Shown one piece after another: positions 36,399 to 45,965 of a stretch of DNA of 64,000 bases (position 1 is the first letter of the stretch; every line of letters starts with the position of its first letter). The notes under the pieces were generated by a model. It was given only the letters and a program-made list of their open reading frames with translations, was not told the origin of the DNA and did not search any database. A program made the translations under genes and the position numbers. Origin of the DNA: Psychrobacter arenosus (GTDB lineage Bacteria; Pseudomonadota; Gammaproteobacteria; Pseudomonadales; Moraxellaceae); the NCBI RefSeq assembly GCF_904848165.1, contig NZ_LR884459.1, positions 1,364,001-1,428,000 on the forward strand, in the 5' to 3' direction.

Positions 36399-37007
36399 AT
36401 GACTAGCCCTTCTGTCCCGCCTGCCACACCTCCGCCCTCTGATTCGCATACGCCTACTACCCCGAAAACTTCCAAGACCGCTAAAAATAAACCCACTACC
36501 GCATTAGGCAAGGCCAAGTCTTGGTTATGGACACTCATTAAATATCTGGCCATATTTTTACTGGTGTATACCGCGATTAACTGGTGGCGGCAACCGGTCA
36601 TGCCGGCTGAACCCAACCTGCAACTGACCGACTATCAAGGTCAAACGGTGGATATCGCCGCCCTTAGCGAGGACTCTCCCGTATTGGTGTATTTTTGGGG
36701 GACGTGGTGCCCTGTCTGTAAAATTACTTCACCAACCGTAAGCTCGTTAGCACAAAACAGTCCTTATCCGGTTGTGACCATTGCGGTACAGTCAGGCAGT
36801 AATCAAGAGCTGGGGCAATTCATGCAGTCTAAGGGCTATCAGTTCACGGCCATTAATGATGAAAGTGGCGAGATGTTTAATGCTTGGGAAGGCAAAGTCA
36901 CGCCCTCGTTTGTCATTATGAAAGAAGGTGAGATGACTCAAGGATTGACGGGCGTTCAACCAGAATGGTCACTGCGCTTACGGCTTTGGTTGTCTTCGGT
37001 TTTTTAA
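36399..37007 (+). CDS. Membrane-anchored thioredoxin-like protein (ScsD/TlpA type)
   Basis: The 202-aa protein has a Pro/Thr/Lys-rich cytoplasmic N-terminus (residues 1-40), one transmembrane helix (about 45-63) and a periplasmic thioredoxin-fold domain. The redox site is WGTWCPVCK and the cis-Pro region is VTPSFVIM. The CPVC dipeptide and protein length fit ScsD-like disulfide oxidoreductases. No scsB/dsbD partner is adjacent. The role is likely periplasmic disulfide reduction or exchange. Confidence 0.88.
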   Translation: MTSPSVPPATPPPSDSHTPTTPKTSKTAKNKPTTALGKAKSWLWTLIKYLAIFLLVYTAINWWRQPVMPAEPNLQLTDYQGQTVDIAALSEDSPVLVYFWGTWCPVCKITSPTVSSLAQNSPYPVVTIAVQSGSNQELGQFMQSKGYQFTAINDESGEMFNAWEGKVTPSFVIMKEGEMTQGLTGVQPEWSLRLRLWLSSVF

Positions 37008-37090
37008 GTTAATATTATTATAAAATTAGAAAATAATAAGCCCCTATGCTTATATTTCTGTCGGGTAAACCTTCTCATAGGAAACACCAC

Positions 37091-37519
37091 ATGATTAATA
37101 GTAAAAAAGAGATTGTCCCAAAAGTAGGCATTGAGGGTGTCAAATTCTCAATGACCCAAGAGGAAGTAAGCAAACTGTTAGGCAATCCAGCTGGTGTAGA
37201 TGACTCCATCGCTGAACAACCTGTTTATTATTACGATGCGATAGGACTCGCCATTGTCTTCCAGTGGCTAGGTGACCACTATAAAATCCATAGCTTTGAG
37301 ATTGATAGAGACTTATATACTCTGTGGCAAGCTGCGGTGATTGGACAACCTTATGAGGCGATTGTTGAGTTAATTAAAGACAATGGCGTTAAGGATTACG
37401 TTGAATATACTAGCAACTCAACCTCAAGAGTTATCATGTGCGAGAGCGCAAATCTAAGCTTTAGTATTGAAAACGGGGTGGTTGACTCATTGACCTTATA
37501 TAACCCAATCTTGGGTTAG
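37091..37519 (+). CDS. Small soluble protein of unknown function
   Basis: The 142-aa protein is not recognised. It has no signal peptide. The early part (GIEGVKFSMTQEEVSKLLGNP) resembles the 'G..fGms..eV..lLG.P' pattern found in several uncharacterised and some immunity-like proteins. The later part is beta-rich (YYYDAIGLAIVFQW). The ATG at 37091 has an AGGAA ribosome site 8 nt upstream; an upstream ATG at 37046 would add 15 residues. It could be co-transcribed with the thioredoxin gene 83 bp before. An immunity role is speculation, since no toxin gene is present. Confidence 0.65.
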   Translation: MINSKKEIVPKVGIEGVKFSMTQEEVSKLLGNPAGVDDSIAEQPVYYYDAIGLAIVFQWLGDHYKIHSFEIDRDLYTLWQAAVIGQPYEAIVELIKDNGVKDYVEYTSNSTSRVIMCESANLSFSIENGVVDSLTLYNPILG

Positions 37520-37870
37520 CAAGCCTAATGTTGGTGCAACATTTAGCCCTTATAAAAGCCTACTTTTACCGGTCAGCCCCCTCCCCTATTTTTAGTCATT
37601 TTTTTACCTTATAATGGGACGCTTTGATATTTTTGCATTCGGCCCAATACAGTAGATTACGCTGCATATATGCGCTTTTAATGGTTATCACCAAAGCCAT
37701 ATACTGACTTTCGAAGCCGCAACCCTATTCCAATAAAGGCGCGTTTACTGCCCTTATTAAGCTGCTTTTAATTAATGCTAACTGTTATTAACTGCTAGTG
37801 ATTGACCATCTCCACCGCTTGCTCCACACCTCGATCCTCCCACTATTGACTAGAGATAAAGACGCTGACC
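37520..37870. other. Spacer before ileS
   Basis: These 351 bp form the 5' region of ileS. No T-box or other riboswitch was recognised and there is no ORF. Confidence 0.35.
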
Positions 37871-40696
37871 ATGACCCAATCTGTAGATTATAAAGACACC
37901 TTAAACCTTGCCGACACCCCATTCCCAATGCGCGCCAACCTTGCCAACCGTGAGCCTGACTGGCTTAAAGCCTGGGAAGAAGATGACGTGTACGGCAAGA
38001 TTCGCGCCGCTCGTACAGGCCGTGAAAAATACATTTTGCATGATGGCCCTCCGTACGCTAACGGTCAGATTCACTTAGGTCACGCGGTCAATAAAGTCCT
38101 AAAAGATATTATTACCAAATCAAAAACACTATCTGGCTTTGATGCACCGTACGTGCCCGGTTGGGATTGTCACGGTCTGCCTATCGAGCAAAAAGTCGAA
38201 GCTAAGGTCGGCAAAGTCGGCCAAAAAGTCTCAGCGACTGAGTTCCGTGGTCTTTGCCGGGAGTACGCGAGTAGCCAGGTCGAACTACAGAAAGCAGACT
38301 TTAAACGTCTGGGTATCTTTGGTGATTGGGATAATCCTTACCTAACCATGAACTTCGCTCAAGAGGCAAATATCGTCCGTGCCTTAGCGAAAATCTATGA
38401 CAACGGTCACGTGACCCGCGGTATGAAGCCGGTCAACTGGTGTCTAGATTGTAGCTCTGCGCTAGCGGAAGCCGAAGTCGAGTACCAAGATAAAGTGTCA
38501 GATGCCATCTATGTGGGTTTTGACGTTATAGATTTGGCTAAGTTAGCTGCCGTTGCGGGCTTAGGTAGCGATCCTATCAGTGCACAAGCCGTCATCTGGA
38601 CCACTACCCCGTGGACACTGCCTGCAAACCAAGCTATCTCGGTACATCCTGAGCACAACTACAGCATCGTGAAGACGGAAAAAGGCAATCTACTACTAGC
38701 CACCGACCTTATCGAGTCTGCTTTGACCGCGCTTGAGTTGACCAATGCAGGCGTTATCGCTGAAGTGACGGGACGCGAGTTAGAAAATTTAACGGCTCAG
38801 CATCCTCTCATCGCTGAGCGCCAAGTGCCTATTATCCTAGGCGATCACGTGACCACCGATAGTGGTACTGGCTTAGTTCATACTGCTCCAGGTCATGGTC
38901 TTGACGATTATATTGTGGGTCTACAATATGGCTTAGAAGTGGAAAACCCAGTGGGTGGCAATGGCGTCTATTTAGATAGCGCCGCTGTCTTCGCGGGCGA
39001 GCACATCTATAAAGCCAACCCAAAAATCATCGCTGCATTGAATGAATCAGGCCACCTGCTTAAACACACGAAAATTGAGCACAGCTACCCGCATTGCTGG
39101 CGCCATAAGTCACCCATTATCTTCCGTGCGACCCCGCAGTGGTTTATTAGTATGGAAGCCCAAGGTCTGCGTGAGCGTGCTTTAGCGGATATCCCTAAAG
39201 TCATTTGGACACCAGCTTGGGGGCAAAACCGTATCGAAGCTATGATGACTGGTCGACCAGACTGGTGTATCTCGCGTCAACGAACTTGGGGCGTGCCTAT
39301 CCCATTCTTTACCCATAAAGAAACGGGTGAGCTACACCCTAATACGCTAGAGCTCATGGAGACCGCAGCGCAGAAAATTCATAATGGTGGTGTAGAAGCT
39401 TGGTTTGATGCCAATTGTGAAGATTTCTTGGGTGCGGAAGCGGCAGATTATGATAAAGCGACCGATACCTTAGACGTTTGGTTTGACTCAGGCAGCACCC
39501 ATTTTGCCGTCCTTGAGCAGCGCGATGAACTGACTAACCCGGCTGATATGTATTTAGAGGGCTCGGATCAGCATCGTGGTTGGTTCCAGACCTCCTTATT
39601 AACCTCGGAAGCAATGTACGAGCGTCCGCCGTTCAAGCAAGTATTAACCCACGGTTTCGTGGTGGATGAAAACGGCCGTAAGATGAGTAAGTCACTCGGC
39701 AATATTATCACCCCGCAAGACGAGATTAATAAAACCGGCGCAGATATGTTGCGTCTGTGGATTGCTTCAAGCGACTACCGTTATGAGATGAGTGCAGGTC
39801 AGAAGGTCTTTAAAGGCTCGATCGATATGTACCGCCGTATCCGTAATACGCTGCGTTTCCTATTGGCAAACACCGATGACTTTAATGCCGCTACCGATAG
39901 CGTTGCCATAGATGAGTTGGTCAGCCTAGATCGCTTTATCTTAGAGCGAGCGCAGACGGTTCAGGCCGATATCATCACCGCTTATGATGCGATGGATTTC
40001 CACCAAGTCACTCAGCAAATCATGGCCTTCTGCTCACAAGACTTGGGCGGTTTCTACCTCGATATCATTAAAGACCGTCAGTACACCAGTCAAACCGATG
40101 GTCAGCCACGCCGCTCAGCGCAAACTGCGATTTATCATATCGCCCATGCCCTACTGCGTTGGATGGCCCCTATCTTGACCTTTACGGCTCAAGAAGGTTG
40201 GGAGACGCTGCATAAAGGCAATGAGCTTAGCGATGCTGATAAGTATATCTTTACGCAAGAGTGGTATGAATTCCCAGCATTTGCGTTAAGCGACATTCAA
40301 GTGGAAGATTGGCAGCGTATTTTGCAAGCGAAAGATGCTATCAATAAGCAGATCGAAACCGCACGTGAAAATAAAATCATCAGCGCCAACCTATCTGCCG
40401 ACGCGACTTTATATGCCAAAGGCGATATGTTCGCAAGCTTAGCGAAATTGAAAAATGAGCTGCGCTTTGTTTTGATTACTTCTAATGCTACTCTGTTAGA
40501 GCTAGATGATGCGCAAAATGGTGAGGCTACCGAAGTCGATAACCTGCGCGTCAGCATCTCAGCCGCTCAAGGCACCAAATGTGTGCGCTGTTGGCATATC
40601 CGCAATGACATCGGGGTCGATGCGGCTCATCCTGAGCTGTGCGCCCGCTGCGTAAGTAACGTTAGCGGCAACGGAGAGGAACGCCACTATGCATAA
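37871..40696 (+). CDS. ileS: Isoleucyl-tRNA synthetase
   Basis: It charges tRNA-Ile in the cytoplasm. The 941-aa length is that of bacterial-type IleS. The class I motifs HIGH (HLGH in [13 protein letters not shown]) and KMSKS ([10 protein letters not shown]) are intact. The editing domain ([14 protein letters not shown], then [11 protein letters not shown]) and the C-terminal zinc-binding Cys (CVRCWH ... CARC) are complete. It overlaps lspA by eight bases, the usual ileS-lspA coupling in gammaproteobacteria. Confidence 0.98.
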   Translation: MTQSVDYKDTLNLADTPFPMRANLANREPDWLKAWEEDDVYGKIRAARTGREKYILHDGPPYANGQIHLGHAVNKVLKDIITKSKTLSGFDAPYVPGWDCHGLPIEQKVEAKVGKVGQKVSATEFRGLCREYASSQVELQKADFKRLGIFGDWDNPYLTMNFAQEANIVRALAKIYDNGHVTRGMKPVNWCLDCSSALAEAEVEYQDKVSDAIYVGFDVIDLAKLAAVAGLGSDPISAQAVIWTTTPWTLPANQAISVHPEHNYSIVKTEKGNLLLATDLIESALTALELTNAGVIAEVTGRELENLTAQHPLIAERQVPIILGDHVTTDSGTGLVHTAPGHGLDDYIVGLQYGLEVENPVGGNGVYLDSAAVFAGEHIYKANPKIIAALNESGHLLKHTKIEHSYPHCWRHKSPIIFRATPQWFISMEAQGLRERALADIPKVIWTPAWGQNRIEAMMTGRPDWCISRQRTWGVPIPFFTHKETGELHPNTLELMETAAQKIHNGGVEAWFDANCEDFLGAEAADYDKATDTLDVWFDSGSTHFAVLEQRDELTNPADMYLEGSDQHRGWFQTSLLTSEAMYERPPFKQVLTHGFVVDENGRKMSKSLGNIITPQDEINKTGADMLRLWIASSDYRYEMSAGQKVFKGSIDMYRRIRNTLRFLLANTDDFNAATDSVAIDELVSLDRFILERAQTVQADIITAYDAMDFHQVTQQIMAFCSQDLGGFYLDIIKDRQYTSQTDGQPRRSAQTAIYHIAHALLRWMAPILTFTAQEGWETLHKGNELSDADKYIFTQEWYEFPAFALSDIQVEDWQRILQAKDAINKQIETARENKIISANLSADATLYAKGDMFASLAKLKNELRFVLITSNATLLELDDAQNGEATEVDNLRVSISAAQGTKCVRCWHIRNDIGVDAAHPELCARCVSNVSGNGEERHYA

Positions 40697-41324
40697 TGAA
40701 GGGCCCAATGAGGTGTCGACCAATAAAATTGCAGTTGAGAATATCACTGCCAATGACATCCAGCCTAGACATGTCTCCCCCGCCGCTATCTCTGAGAGTG
40801 CGGCGTTGGTCAAAACGCCTAAAGATATTGCAAATGGCAGCAAGGCCTTTATGTGGTATCTGCTGGCGTTGGTCGTATTGGTAATTGATCAGTGGAGTAA
40901 ATGGCTGGCGGAGTCAACCCTGACTTTCTTACAGCCGGTACCGGTCATTGAGCCGATATTGAATTGGACCTTAGCTTATAATGAAGGCGCAGCATTCAGT
41001 ATGCTAGCGGATCAATCGGGTTGGCAAAAGTGGTTTTTTGCAGGACTGGCGCTAGTTATGGCGCTATTCTTAATCGTTTATTTGCTGAAAGTTCCACGTC
41101 GAGCGCGTCTATTATCGACCGGTCTTGCTTTAGTGTTAGGCGGTGCTTTGGGCAACCTAATCGACCGCTTAATGCATGGTCATGTGATTGACTTTATCCA
41201 TGTGCATTATGCCGATGCTTGGCACTACCCTATCTTTAATATCGCTGACGTTGGCATTTGTGTGGGCGTTGCTTTGATTATCATTGATATGATTTTCTTG
41301 GAAGGCAAACGTAAGGCTAAATAG
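40689..41324 (+). CDS. lspA: Lipoprotein signal peptidase (signal peptidase II)
   Basis: It cleaves prolipoprotein signals at the inner membrane. The 211-aa protein is longer than usual (about 160-170) because of a 50-residue polar N-terminus. Four transmembrane segments follow. The family motifs are clear: [24 protein letters not shown] (catalytic Asp) and FNIADVGI (second Asp). The start ATG lies inside ileS, giving an eight-base overlap. Many lipoproteins in this window are its likely substrates. Confidence 0.96.
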   Translation: MHNEGPNEVSTNKIAVENITANDIQPRHVSPAAISESAALVKTPKDIANGSKAFMWYLLALVVLVIDQWSKWLAESTLTFLQPVPVIEPILNWTLAYNEGAAFSMLADQSGWQKWFFAGLALVMALFLIVYLLKVPRRARLLSTGLALVLGGALGNLIDRLMHGHVIDFIHVHYADAWHYPIFNIADVGICVGVALIIIDMIFLEGKRKAK

Positions 41325-41405
41325 ACTTTTAGAATTAGCTAGGTTTAACATATTAAAAGATATTCAAAGTGGGTTGGCTAATGCTGACCTGCTTTTTTTA
41401 TGACT

Positions 41406-41457
41406 AAAAATCCTCCCTAGCCCTCCTTTTTTAAAGAAGTGTTAGGGAGGATTTTTT
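41406..41457. repeat. Palindromic repeat flanking kptA (left), also terminator of lspA
   Basis: AAAATCCTCCCTA ... TAGGGAGGATTTT is a 13-bp perfect inverted repeat with internal CCCTCCTTTTTTAAAG. It belongs to the same family as the copies at 184-227 and 42177-42216. The T-run after the right arm lets it act as a plus-strand terminator. Confidence 0.75.
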
Positions 41458-41543
41458 GGTCTCTGGGGGCAATAGCTAGTCCTGCTAACCCAATAAACAA
41501 CAGTGATATAATCGGACATCCCTATAAAAAAACGAGAAAAATT

Positions 41544-42092
41544 ATGAGCAAAGCCAACACTAATGCCAGTAAATTTCTAAGTTATATCTTACGCCACGAG
41601 CCAGAGTCTATAGGGTTATCCTTAGATACTGAAGGTTGGGCCAATATAGAAGAACTTATCCGGCTCGCTAATGCATCAGGCAACCCGCTAACTGTAGAGC
41701 AGCTTTTTTCTATTGTAGAGAAGGACGAAAAACAACGCTTTTCTCTATCGTCAGATAATAAAAATATCCGTGCTGCTCAAGGCCACTCGTTAAAGTCTGT
41801 GAGTTTAGATCTAACCGAAGCCACGCCGCCTACCCATTTATTTCATGGCACTGCAGAGCGCTTTATGGAGAGTATTAATTCAAAGGGATTGTTAGCGCAG
41901 CAAAGACAGTATGTCCACTTAACTGAAAACCGTAATACTGCGATTGAAACAGGCACACGCTATGGCAAAGCCGTGTTGTTGAGTGTGGACCGCCAAAGAA
42001 TGGTTAGCGAGGGGCACAAATTTTATCAAGCTGACAATAGTGTTTGGCTGACGTTGGCAGTGCCGCCTGCTTATATTGGTGTTGTATGCTAG
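41544..42092 (+). CDS. kptA: RNA 2'-phosphotransferase (KptA/Tpt1)
   Basis: The 182-aa NAD-dependent enzyme removes an internal RNA 2'-phosphate. In eukaryotes this is the last step of tRNA splicing; in bacteria its natural substrate is uncertain. Visible motifs: LSYILRHEPESIGL (catalytic Arg and His), IRAAQGHS, LFHGT, YVHLTENRNTA and GKAVLLSVD. Length matches the family. The ATG at 41544 is chosen because the longer upstream frame enters the repeat. It is flanked by repeat copies at 41406-41457 and 42177-42216, and sits between lspA and fkpB. Confidence 0.94.
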   Translation: MSKANTNASKFLSYILRHEPESIGLSLDTEGWANIEELIRLANASGNPLTVEQLFSIVEKDEKQRFSLSSDNKNIRAAQGHSLKSVSLDLTEATPPTHLFHGTAERFMESINSKGLLAQQRQYVHLTENRNTAIETGTRYGKAVLLSVDRQRMVSEGHKFYQADNSVWLTLAVPPAYIGVVC

Positions 42093-42176
42093 GCGTAGGG
42101 TGCGCTCAGCACATCATATGAATTGCAATGTTAATCAATACGGTCGCCACACCCTACAAAACCTACTAAAAAAGGT

Positions 42177-42216
42177 TTGCCCCCTCCTTTTTAAAGGAGG
42201 GTTGGGGAGGATTTTC
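42177..42216. repeat. Palindromic repeat flanking kptA (right)
   Basis: CCCCCTCCTTTTTAAAGGAGGG with a further GGGGAGGATTTT tail is a close relative of the 184-227 and 41406-41457 copies. It lies 85 bp after the kptA stop codon. Confidence 0.75.
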
Positions 42217-42237
42217 TCTATAAAAATGAACCTCAAT

Positions 42238-42888
42238 CTACAACAGCGCCTGCAAATCTCCACTACCTATTAAAAACAACAGCCCAGCCATATTGATAAC
42301 CACCGTGAGGTAATACATCAGCCGAAATTCCGCCTTTTGCGACTTATGCCGTAAATAAGTTTGCGCAACCATTGCCCCGACCCAACCGCCCGCAATGCTT
42401 AGCAGATGTAATGTCACCTCTGGCGTGCGCCACTCCCCCTTTTGCGCTGCCCCTTTGTCTTTAGCATAGACCAAAAAGGTAATAATCCCAATCACCACAT
42501 ACCAGCTGACGACCAACCACTCAAGTTTGTGCATCACCGCCAGTAAGACCAATACGCCGTAAAAAGCCACCCCAATCAATAGGCGTTTTTTCTGACCCGC
42601 CTCAAAATCCGCTTGCACACTTCTTTGTTGATTGCGCTTACGGATTTGTTGGTTCTTCTGCGCCATTTTCTGCTGTACGAAAGCCAGCTCTTGCACTTGT
42701 TGCGCTTGCGGACGCCCTTGTTTATCTTGACCTACGGTAAATACTACCGACTCGCCAATATCCGGACGGCGCTGGGCTTTAAATTCGCTAACGTGAAAAA
42801 ATATATCTTCACCGGCCTCTGTTTCGATAAAACCAAAGCCCTTGTCGTCCTGCCATTTTTTAATATTACCTTGTTGTCTATTGCTCAT
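42238..42888 (-). CDS. Cold-shock domain/DUF1294 membrane fusion protein
   Basis: The 216-aa protein starts with a cold-shock domain (residues 1-65; IKKWQDDKGFGFIETE has RNP1-like KGFGFI, and DIFFHVSEF has RNP2-like FFHVS). It continues with a charged helical linker (70-100) and a DUF1294 membrane domain (about 100-214) with about four hydrophobic helices and the motif GGWVGAMVAQTYLRHKSQKAEF. The cold-shock motifs are good enough for nucleic-acid binding. It is divergent from fkpB and convergent with kptA. This fusion type is known in gammaproteobacteria, but its function is not. Confidence 0.92.
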   Translation of the reverse strand: MSNRQQGNIKKWQDDKGFGFIETEAGEDIFFHVSEFKAQRRPDIGESVVFTVGQDKQGRPQAQQVQELAFVQQKMAQKNQQIRKRNQQRSVQADFEAGQKKRLLIGVAFYGVLVLLAVMHKLEWLVVSWYVVIGIITFLVYAKDKGAAQKGEWRTPEVTLHLLSIAGGWVGAMVAQTYLRHKSQKAEFRLMYYLTVVINMAGLLFLIGSGDLQALL

Positions 42889-43070
42889 ACGCTCGCTAAA
42901 ATCCTATTTAAATACACTATCGTAGAGGGTTATTTACGACTTTATCTTAAGTGTTGTTATCGATTACTGAGATAGCTATCAGCTATGCTACACTGATTAC
43001 TATAGCAATTCTCCTAGATTATCACGCTCTTTTATCCCCACTTTTTATTCGTAAAAACGGTACTACTATT

Positions 43071-43568
43071 ATGACGCAATCTCAGTTTATTAACCCCAAT
43101 GAAGATACTCGTATTACCCATGGCAGTGAGGTAAAGCTGCATTTTGAAGTGTCGCTAGAGAACGGTACGATGATTGACTCTACTTTCAGCCGTGATGAGC
43201 CAGTGACTCTTACTATTGGCGACGAGAGCCTATTACCAGGCTTTGAGAAGGTGCTGATTAACTTACGTGCTGGCGATACCCGTACCGCGCATCTAGAGCC
43301 TGAGCAAGCGTTTGGTGAATGGAATCCGGATAATATTCAGACCTTTAGTCGCACGCAGTTTGCCCTTACAGAAAGTAATCCTGAAGTGGGTATGATGATG
43401 GAGTTTGAAGACAAAGGTAAGAATACTTTGCCAGGCGTCATTAGCGCGGTTACGGAGGACACTATTGAAGTGGACTTTAACCATCCGTTAGCGGGACAGC
43501 CCGTACGCTTTAAAGTGCAGGTCTTTAAAGTCACCCCGCCGGGTGTGACGGGGATCAAATTGATGTAG
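43071..43568 (+). CDS. fkpB: FKBP-type peptidyl-prolyl isomerase (FkpB/SlpA-like)
   Basis: The 165-aa protein is a SlyD/SlpA-type PPIase with an IF (chaperone) insert. It shows VKLHFEVSLENGTMIDSTF, LLPGFEKVLINLRAGDTR, EQAFGEWNPDNIQTFSR and DFNHPLAGQPVRFKVQV. In many gammaproteobacteria this gene follows ileS-lspA directly; here kptA, a repeat pair and the DUF1294 gene lie between. The ATG at 43071 is the start that matches the family N-terminus. ispH, the usual next gene, is absent. Confidence 0.94.
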   Translation: MTQSQFINPNEDTRITHGSEVKLHFEVSLENGTMIDSTFSRDEPVTLTIGDESLLPGFEKVLINLRAGDTRTAHLEPEQAFGEWNPDNIQTFSRTQFALTESNPEVGMMMEFEDKGKNTLPGVISAVTEDTIEVDFNHPLAGQPVRFKVQVFKVTPPGVTGIKLM

Positions 43569-43693
43569 CAGTCCTTAGCTTATATTAATAGGCTATCGAT
43601 GCTTAAAGAGAGGCAGCATGTTAATAGGGGCATTACTTTAACAGGGGCAGCACTTTAAAAATATCAGTACTGAGTTTTTATGCTGCTATGGTT

Positions 43694-44323
43694 TTAATCG
43701 TCGCTATTAAATCTTAATGCTGAAGTTTTAATGCCCCAAATAAGCTCTACAAAGGCGCGGTTATTGGTAAGCGGCTCACTGTCTAAGATTAGGACATAGC
43801 CGCTGCCATCTATCCATAAAAAGACAAAGCTGGTACTCGGCATCAGCAAATCAACGTGTTTGAAAAATGATACTGCTTGGCCTTCAACCGCCCAACCGCG
43901 TTGTTGTTGACGGGTCAAAAAGTCAAAGAAATCAGCCGCAGCTACGCTAAGCATTTCGCTTTCTTCTTGCGTATAGCCAGTACGAGCTAAACAAAACCCT
44001 TCATTAGAACCAATAGCGGCACGGCGCTGACCGGACAAACTCGCTACCACGTAAGGTAAGAATTGATCAAGCGGCATATTGGGCGCGGTCAGTTTAGTAG
44101 CTAATTCTTCAATCCAACCATTTTCAATAAAATCCGCTAGCATTCTATGCGGATACTTGGCAGTCCACTGCTCGACACTCATACAAGTCTTGCCTGAGAG
44201 TAAAGATTGTAGCGCTTGCTGATGCTCATCAGGCTCGTTATAAGCGAAGGCTTCAAAGACACCAGCGGGCGTTAGCATGACATAGGTTTCGTTAGCAGGA
44301 CCAATGTGTCGATCAGTACTCAT
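43694..44323 (-). CDS. Unknown protein, last gene of the Roadblock/PAS cluster
   Basis: The 209-aa soluble protein is not recognised. It has no signal peptide or membrane helix. The C-terminal third (SFVFLWIDGSGYVLILDSEPLTNN-like region, about 164-190) is an alternating hydrophobic beta region. The rest is helical, with an Arg/Gln-rich stretch (TRQQQRGWAVEGQ). It follows the 204-aa unknown gene by 172 bp on the same strand and so probably belongs to the five-gene unit starting at 46995. Confidence 0.7.
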   Translation of the reverse strand: MSTDRHIGPANETYVMLTPAGVFEAFAYNEPDEHQQALQSLLSGKTCMSVEQWTAKYPHRMLADFIENGWIEELATKLTAPNMPLDQFLPYVVASLSGQRRAAIGSNEGFCLARTGYTQEESEMLSVAAADFFDFLTRQQQRGWAVEGQAVSFFKHVDLLMPSTSFVFLWIDGSGYVLILDSEPLTNNRAFVELIWGIKTSALRFNSDD

Positions 44324-44495
44324 AGAGCTTACCCTTTAAATAAAGTATCTTTCAATAAAGTGTCTTTCAAATACAGCGTTCTACAAAGACAGTATTGTTA
44401 AAAAACAGTTTTCTGCAAAAACAGTGTCGTTCAAATACTGTGTTATGACAACGTCATTCAACTAAAAGCAACTACCAAGATTGCCGTTAATACAG

Positions 44496-45110
44496 CTAAA
44501 CGCTAGCCTCACGGGCAGGCATCTGCTCTAATTGCCGCTGGCAAGCTACCCAACGTTCGTCAAATACCCAACCGTTGCGCGCCAAGCGAAACCATACCAA
44601 TGAAAACCCAATACGGTCTACGCAGGCTAGGCAATGGCCTAAAAAGTCATCTTCAATTTGCGTCAGCTGTTGCTTATCATTACTCGCTTTAGCTTTAATC
44701 AGACGATCCCCAAAATCCGCTGCGATTTGCCGCGCATCATCGCTACTAACACGTAAGCTATGGGAGGCCACGTTTAACGATGGGGTTACCAATACGCTCC
44801 AACGGGTAGCCACTTCACTAATCCGCTGAACATAACTATTTTTTTCTATACAGTCTCTAAAATGATTGCGCGTCGGTAGGGGCAAACGATCCGCTACAGT
44901 GGCCAATATAGCCTCCCCTTGTAGCGGCATATCATACCAACAGCCGTAGAATAAATCCGCTAATGCCCCTTGCAAAGGTTCATTTTGCGGAAATTTTCGG
45001 GCTAAGCGTAATCTTTGTTCGTGTAGCATCAGCTCGGTAGGTCGTTTTAGCACTTCCCTTGAATAATAACGGAACTGATGCTTTTCACTGTTAATAGCTT
45101 TATTAATCAT
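44496..45110 (-). CDS. Unknown protein in the Roadblock/PAS cluster
   Basis: The 204-aa, mostly helical, soluble protein is basic at its N-terminus (REVLKRPTELMLHEQRLRLA) and is not recognised. Conserved-looking features are FYGCWYDMPLQGEAI and several Cys residues (CWYD, RDCIEK, HCLACVDRI, ACQRQ). It lies 81 bp after the PhnD-like gene. No enzymatic motif was seen. Confidence 0.7.
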   Translation of the reverse strand: MINKAINSEKHQFRYYSREVLKRPTELMLHEQRLRLARKFPQNEPLQGALADLFYGCWYDMPLQGEAILATVADRLPLPTRNHFRDCIEKNSYVQRISEVATRWSVLVTPSLNVASHSLRVSSDDARQIAADFGDRLIKAKASNDKQQLTQIEDDFLGHCLACVDRIGFSLVWFRLARNGWVFDERWVACQRQLEQMPAREASV

Positions 45111-45191
45111 GCTCCTAGCCCTATATAAGTTCCGATATTAATCTTTAGTCTGCGCTGTAAGCGACCGCTATATCTAGCCTCGAGTGGCTGC

Positions 45192-45938
45192 TTAATCCAA
45201 TAAAGTTTCCATCAGATCAATCATAAACTCGCCGTCTTCTTCATCCATGGCTTCAAAGCCGGAAGGCATGCCCAGTTCTGCTAATAACGCCTTACCTTCT
45301 TCGGTAGTTTGCAACGATAAAATGACATTGGCTAAAACGTCAGCATGCTCAACATTATCTTTGATCAGTACCACGTGACAGATATCCGCCAAGTCGCTTT
45401 CAATCAACACGTTAAGCTGAGCTTTGGTGAGTTTAGACAAGCTATTAAATACTTCAGCTAAGAAAAACCCTATTTCCGCCTGACCTTGGATAACTTGACG
45501 AGCAGCCGCTTGATAAGACTCGGTAATCTGAAAGTCTAAGTCTGCCTCTAAAATATCTACCGCTTCTAACAGACGTAGGCCTATAAGCTTGACGTCTCTA
45601 TTGTCCGCCATCGCGACTTTATTGCCCGGCTGAATAGCATCGAGACTGTGTATCTCACTTTTGGCCGAGGACACAATGACCATTTCATCAGACTTACCAA
45701 TCGGGCGCGCGACCACTCGATAGCCTTTTTCCCGTATTAGCGCTGCCGCATCAAATGGGTTGGCATAAATTAATCCGACCTCTTGCGACGCTAGCATCTC
45801 GTTTTGCTCAGCATGCGAAGCTGGGGTCAATAAATGGACGCCTAAGTCTGATTGACGCTGCAACAAGTTATTGAACATGTGCCAACCGGCAAAGTGCTCG
45901 GGCGAAAAATCAGGGGCAATTAAAAAATTATAGGTCAT
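45192..45938 (-). CDS. PhnD-like binding-protein fold without signal peptide
   Basis: The 248-aa protein has the PhnD/SsuA/transferrin (periplasmic-binding type II) layout. It begins MTYNFLIAPDF with no signal peptide. It has GLIYANPFDAAALIREKGYRVVARP in the first lobe and KVAMADNRDVKLIGLRLLEA plus QVIQGQAEIGFFLAEVF in the second. In this family the protein is normally exported and feeds an ABC importer. Here there is no signal and no permease or ATPase gene, so a cytoplasmic ligand-sensing role is inferred. Its 27-bp distance from the PAS gene supports a shared transcript. Confidence 0.82.
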   Translation of the reverse strand: MTYNFLIAPDFSPEHFAGWHMFNNLLQRQSDLGVHLLTPASHAEQNEMLASQEVGLIYANPFDAAALIREKGYRVVARPIGKSDEMVIVSSAKSEIHSLDAIQPGNKVAMADNRDVKLIGLRLLEAVDILEADLDFQITESYQAAARQVIQGQAEIGFFLAEVFNSLSKLTKAQLNVLIESDLADICHVVLIKDNVEHADVLANVILSLQTTEEGKALLAELGMPSGFEAMDEEDGEFMIDLMETLLD

Positions 45939-45965
45939 AGTTACTGTCCCTTATAAGGTAACTTA

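Noticed and set aside
37520..37870. Possible T-box leader before ileS
   Set aside because: No specifier loop, T-box sequence or terminator/antiterminator pair could be recognised, and T-boxes are not typical of this group.
41439..41543. 35-residue extension of KptA
   Set aside because: It runs through the palindromic repeat. The ATG at 41544 fits the family start.
42951..43070. N-terminal 40-residue extension of FkpB that looks like a membrane segment
   Set aside because: The family N-terminus starts at the ATG at 43071. The upstream part is AT-rich spacer.
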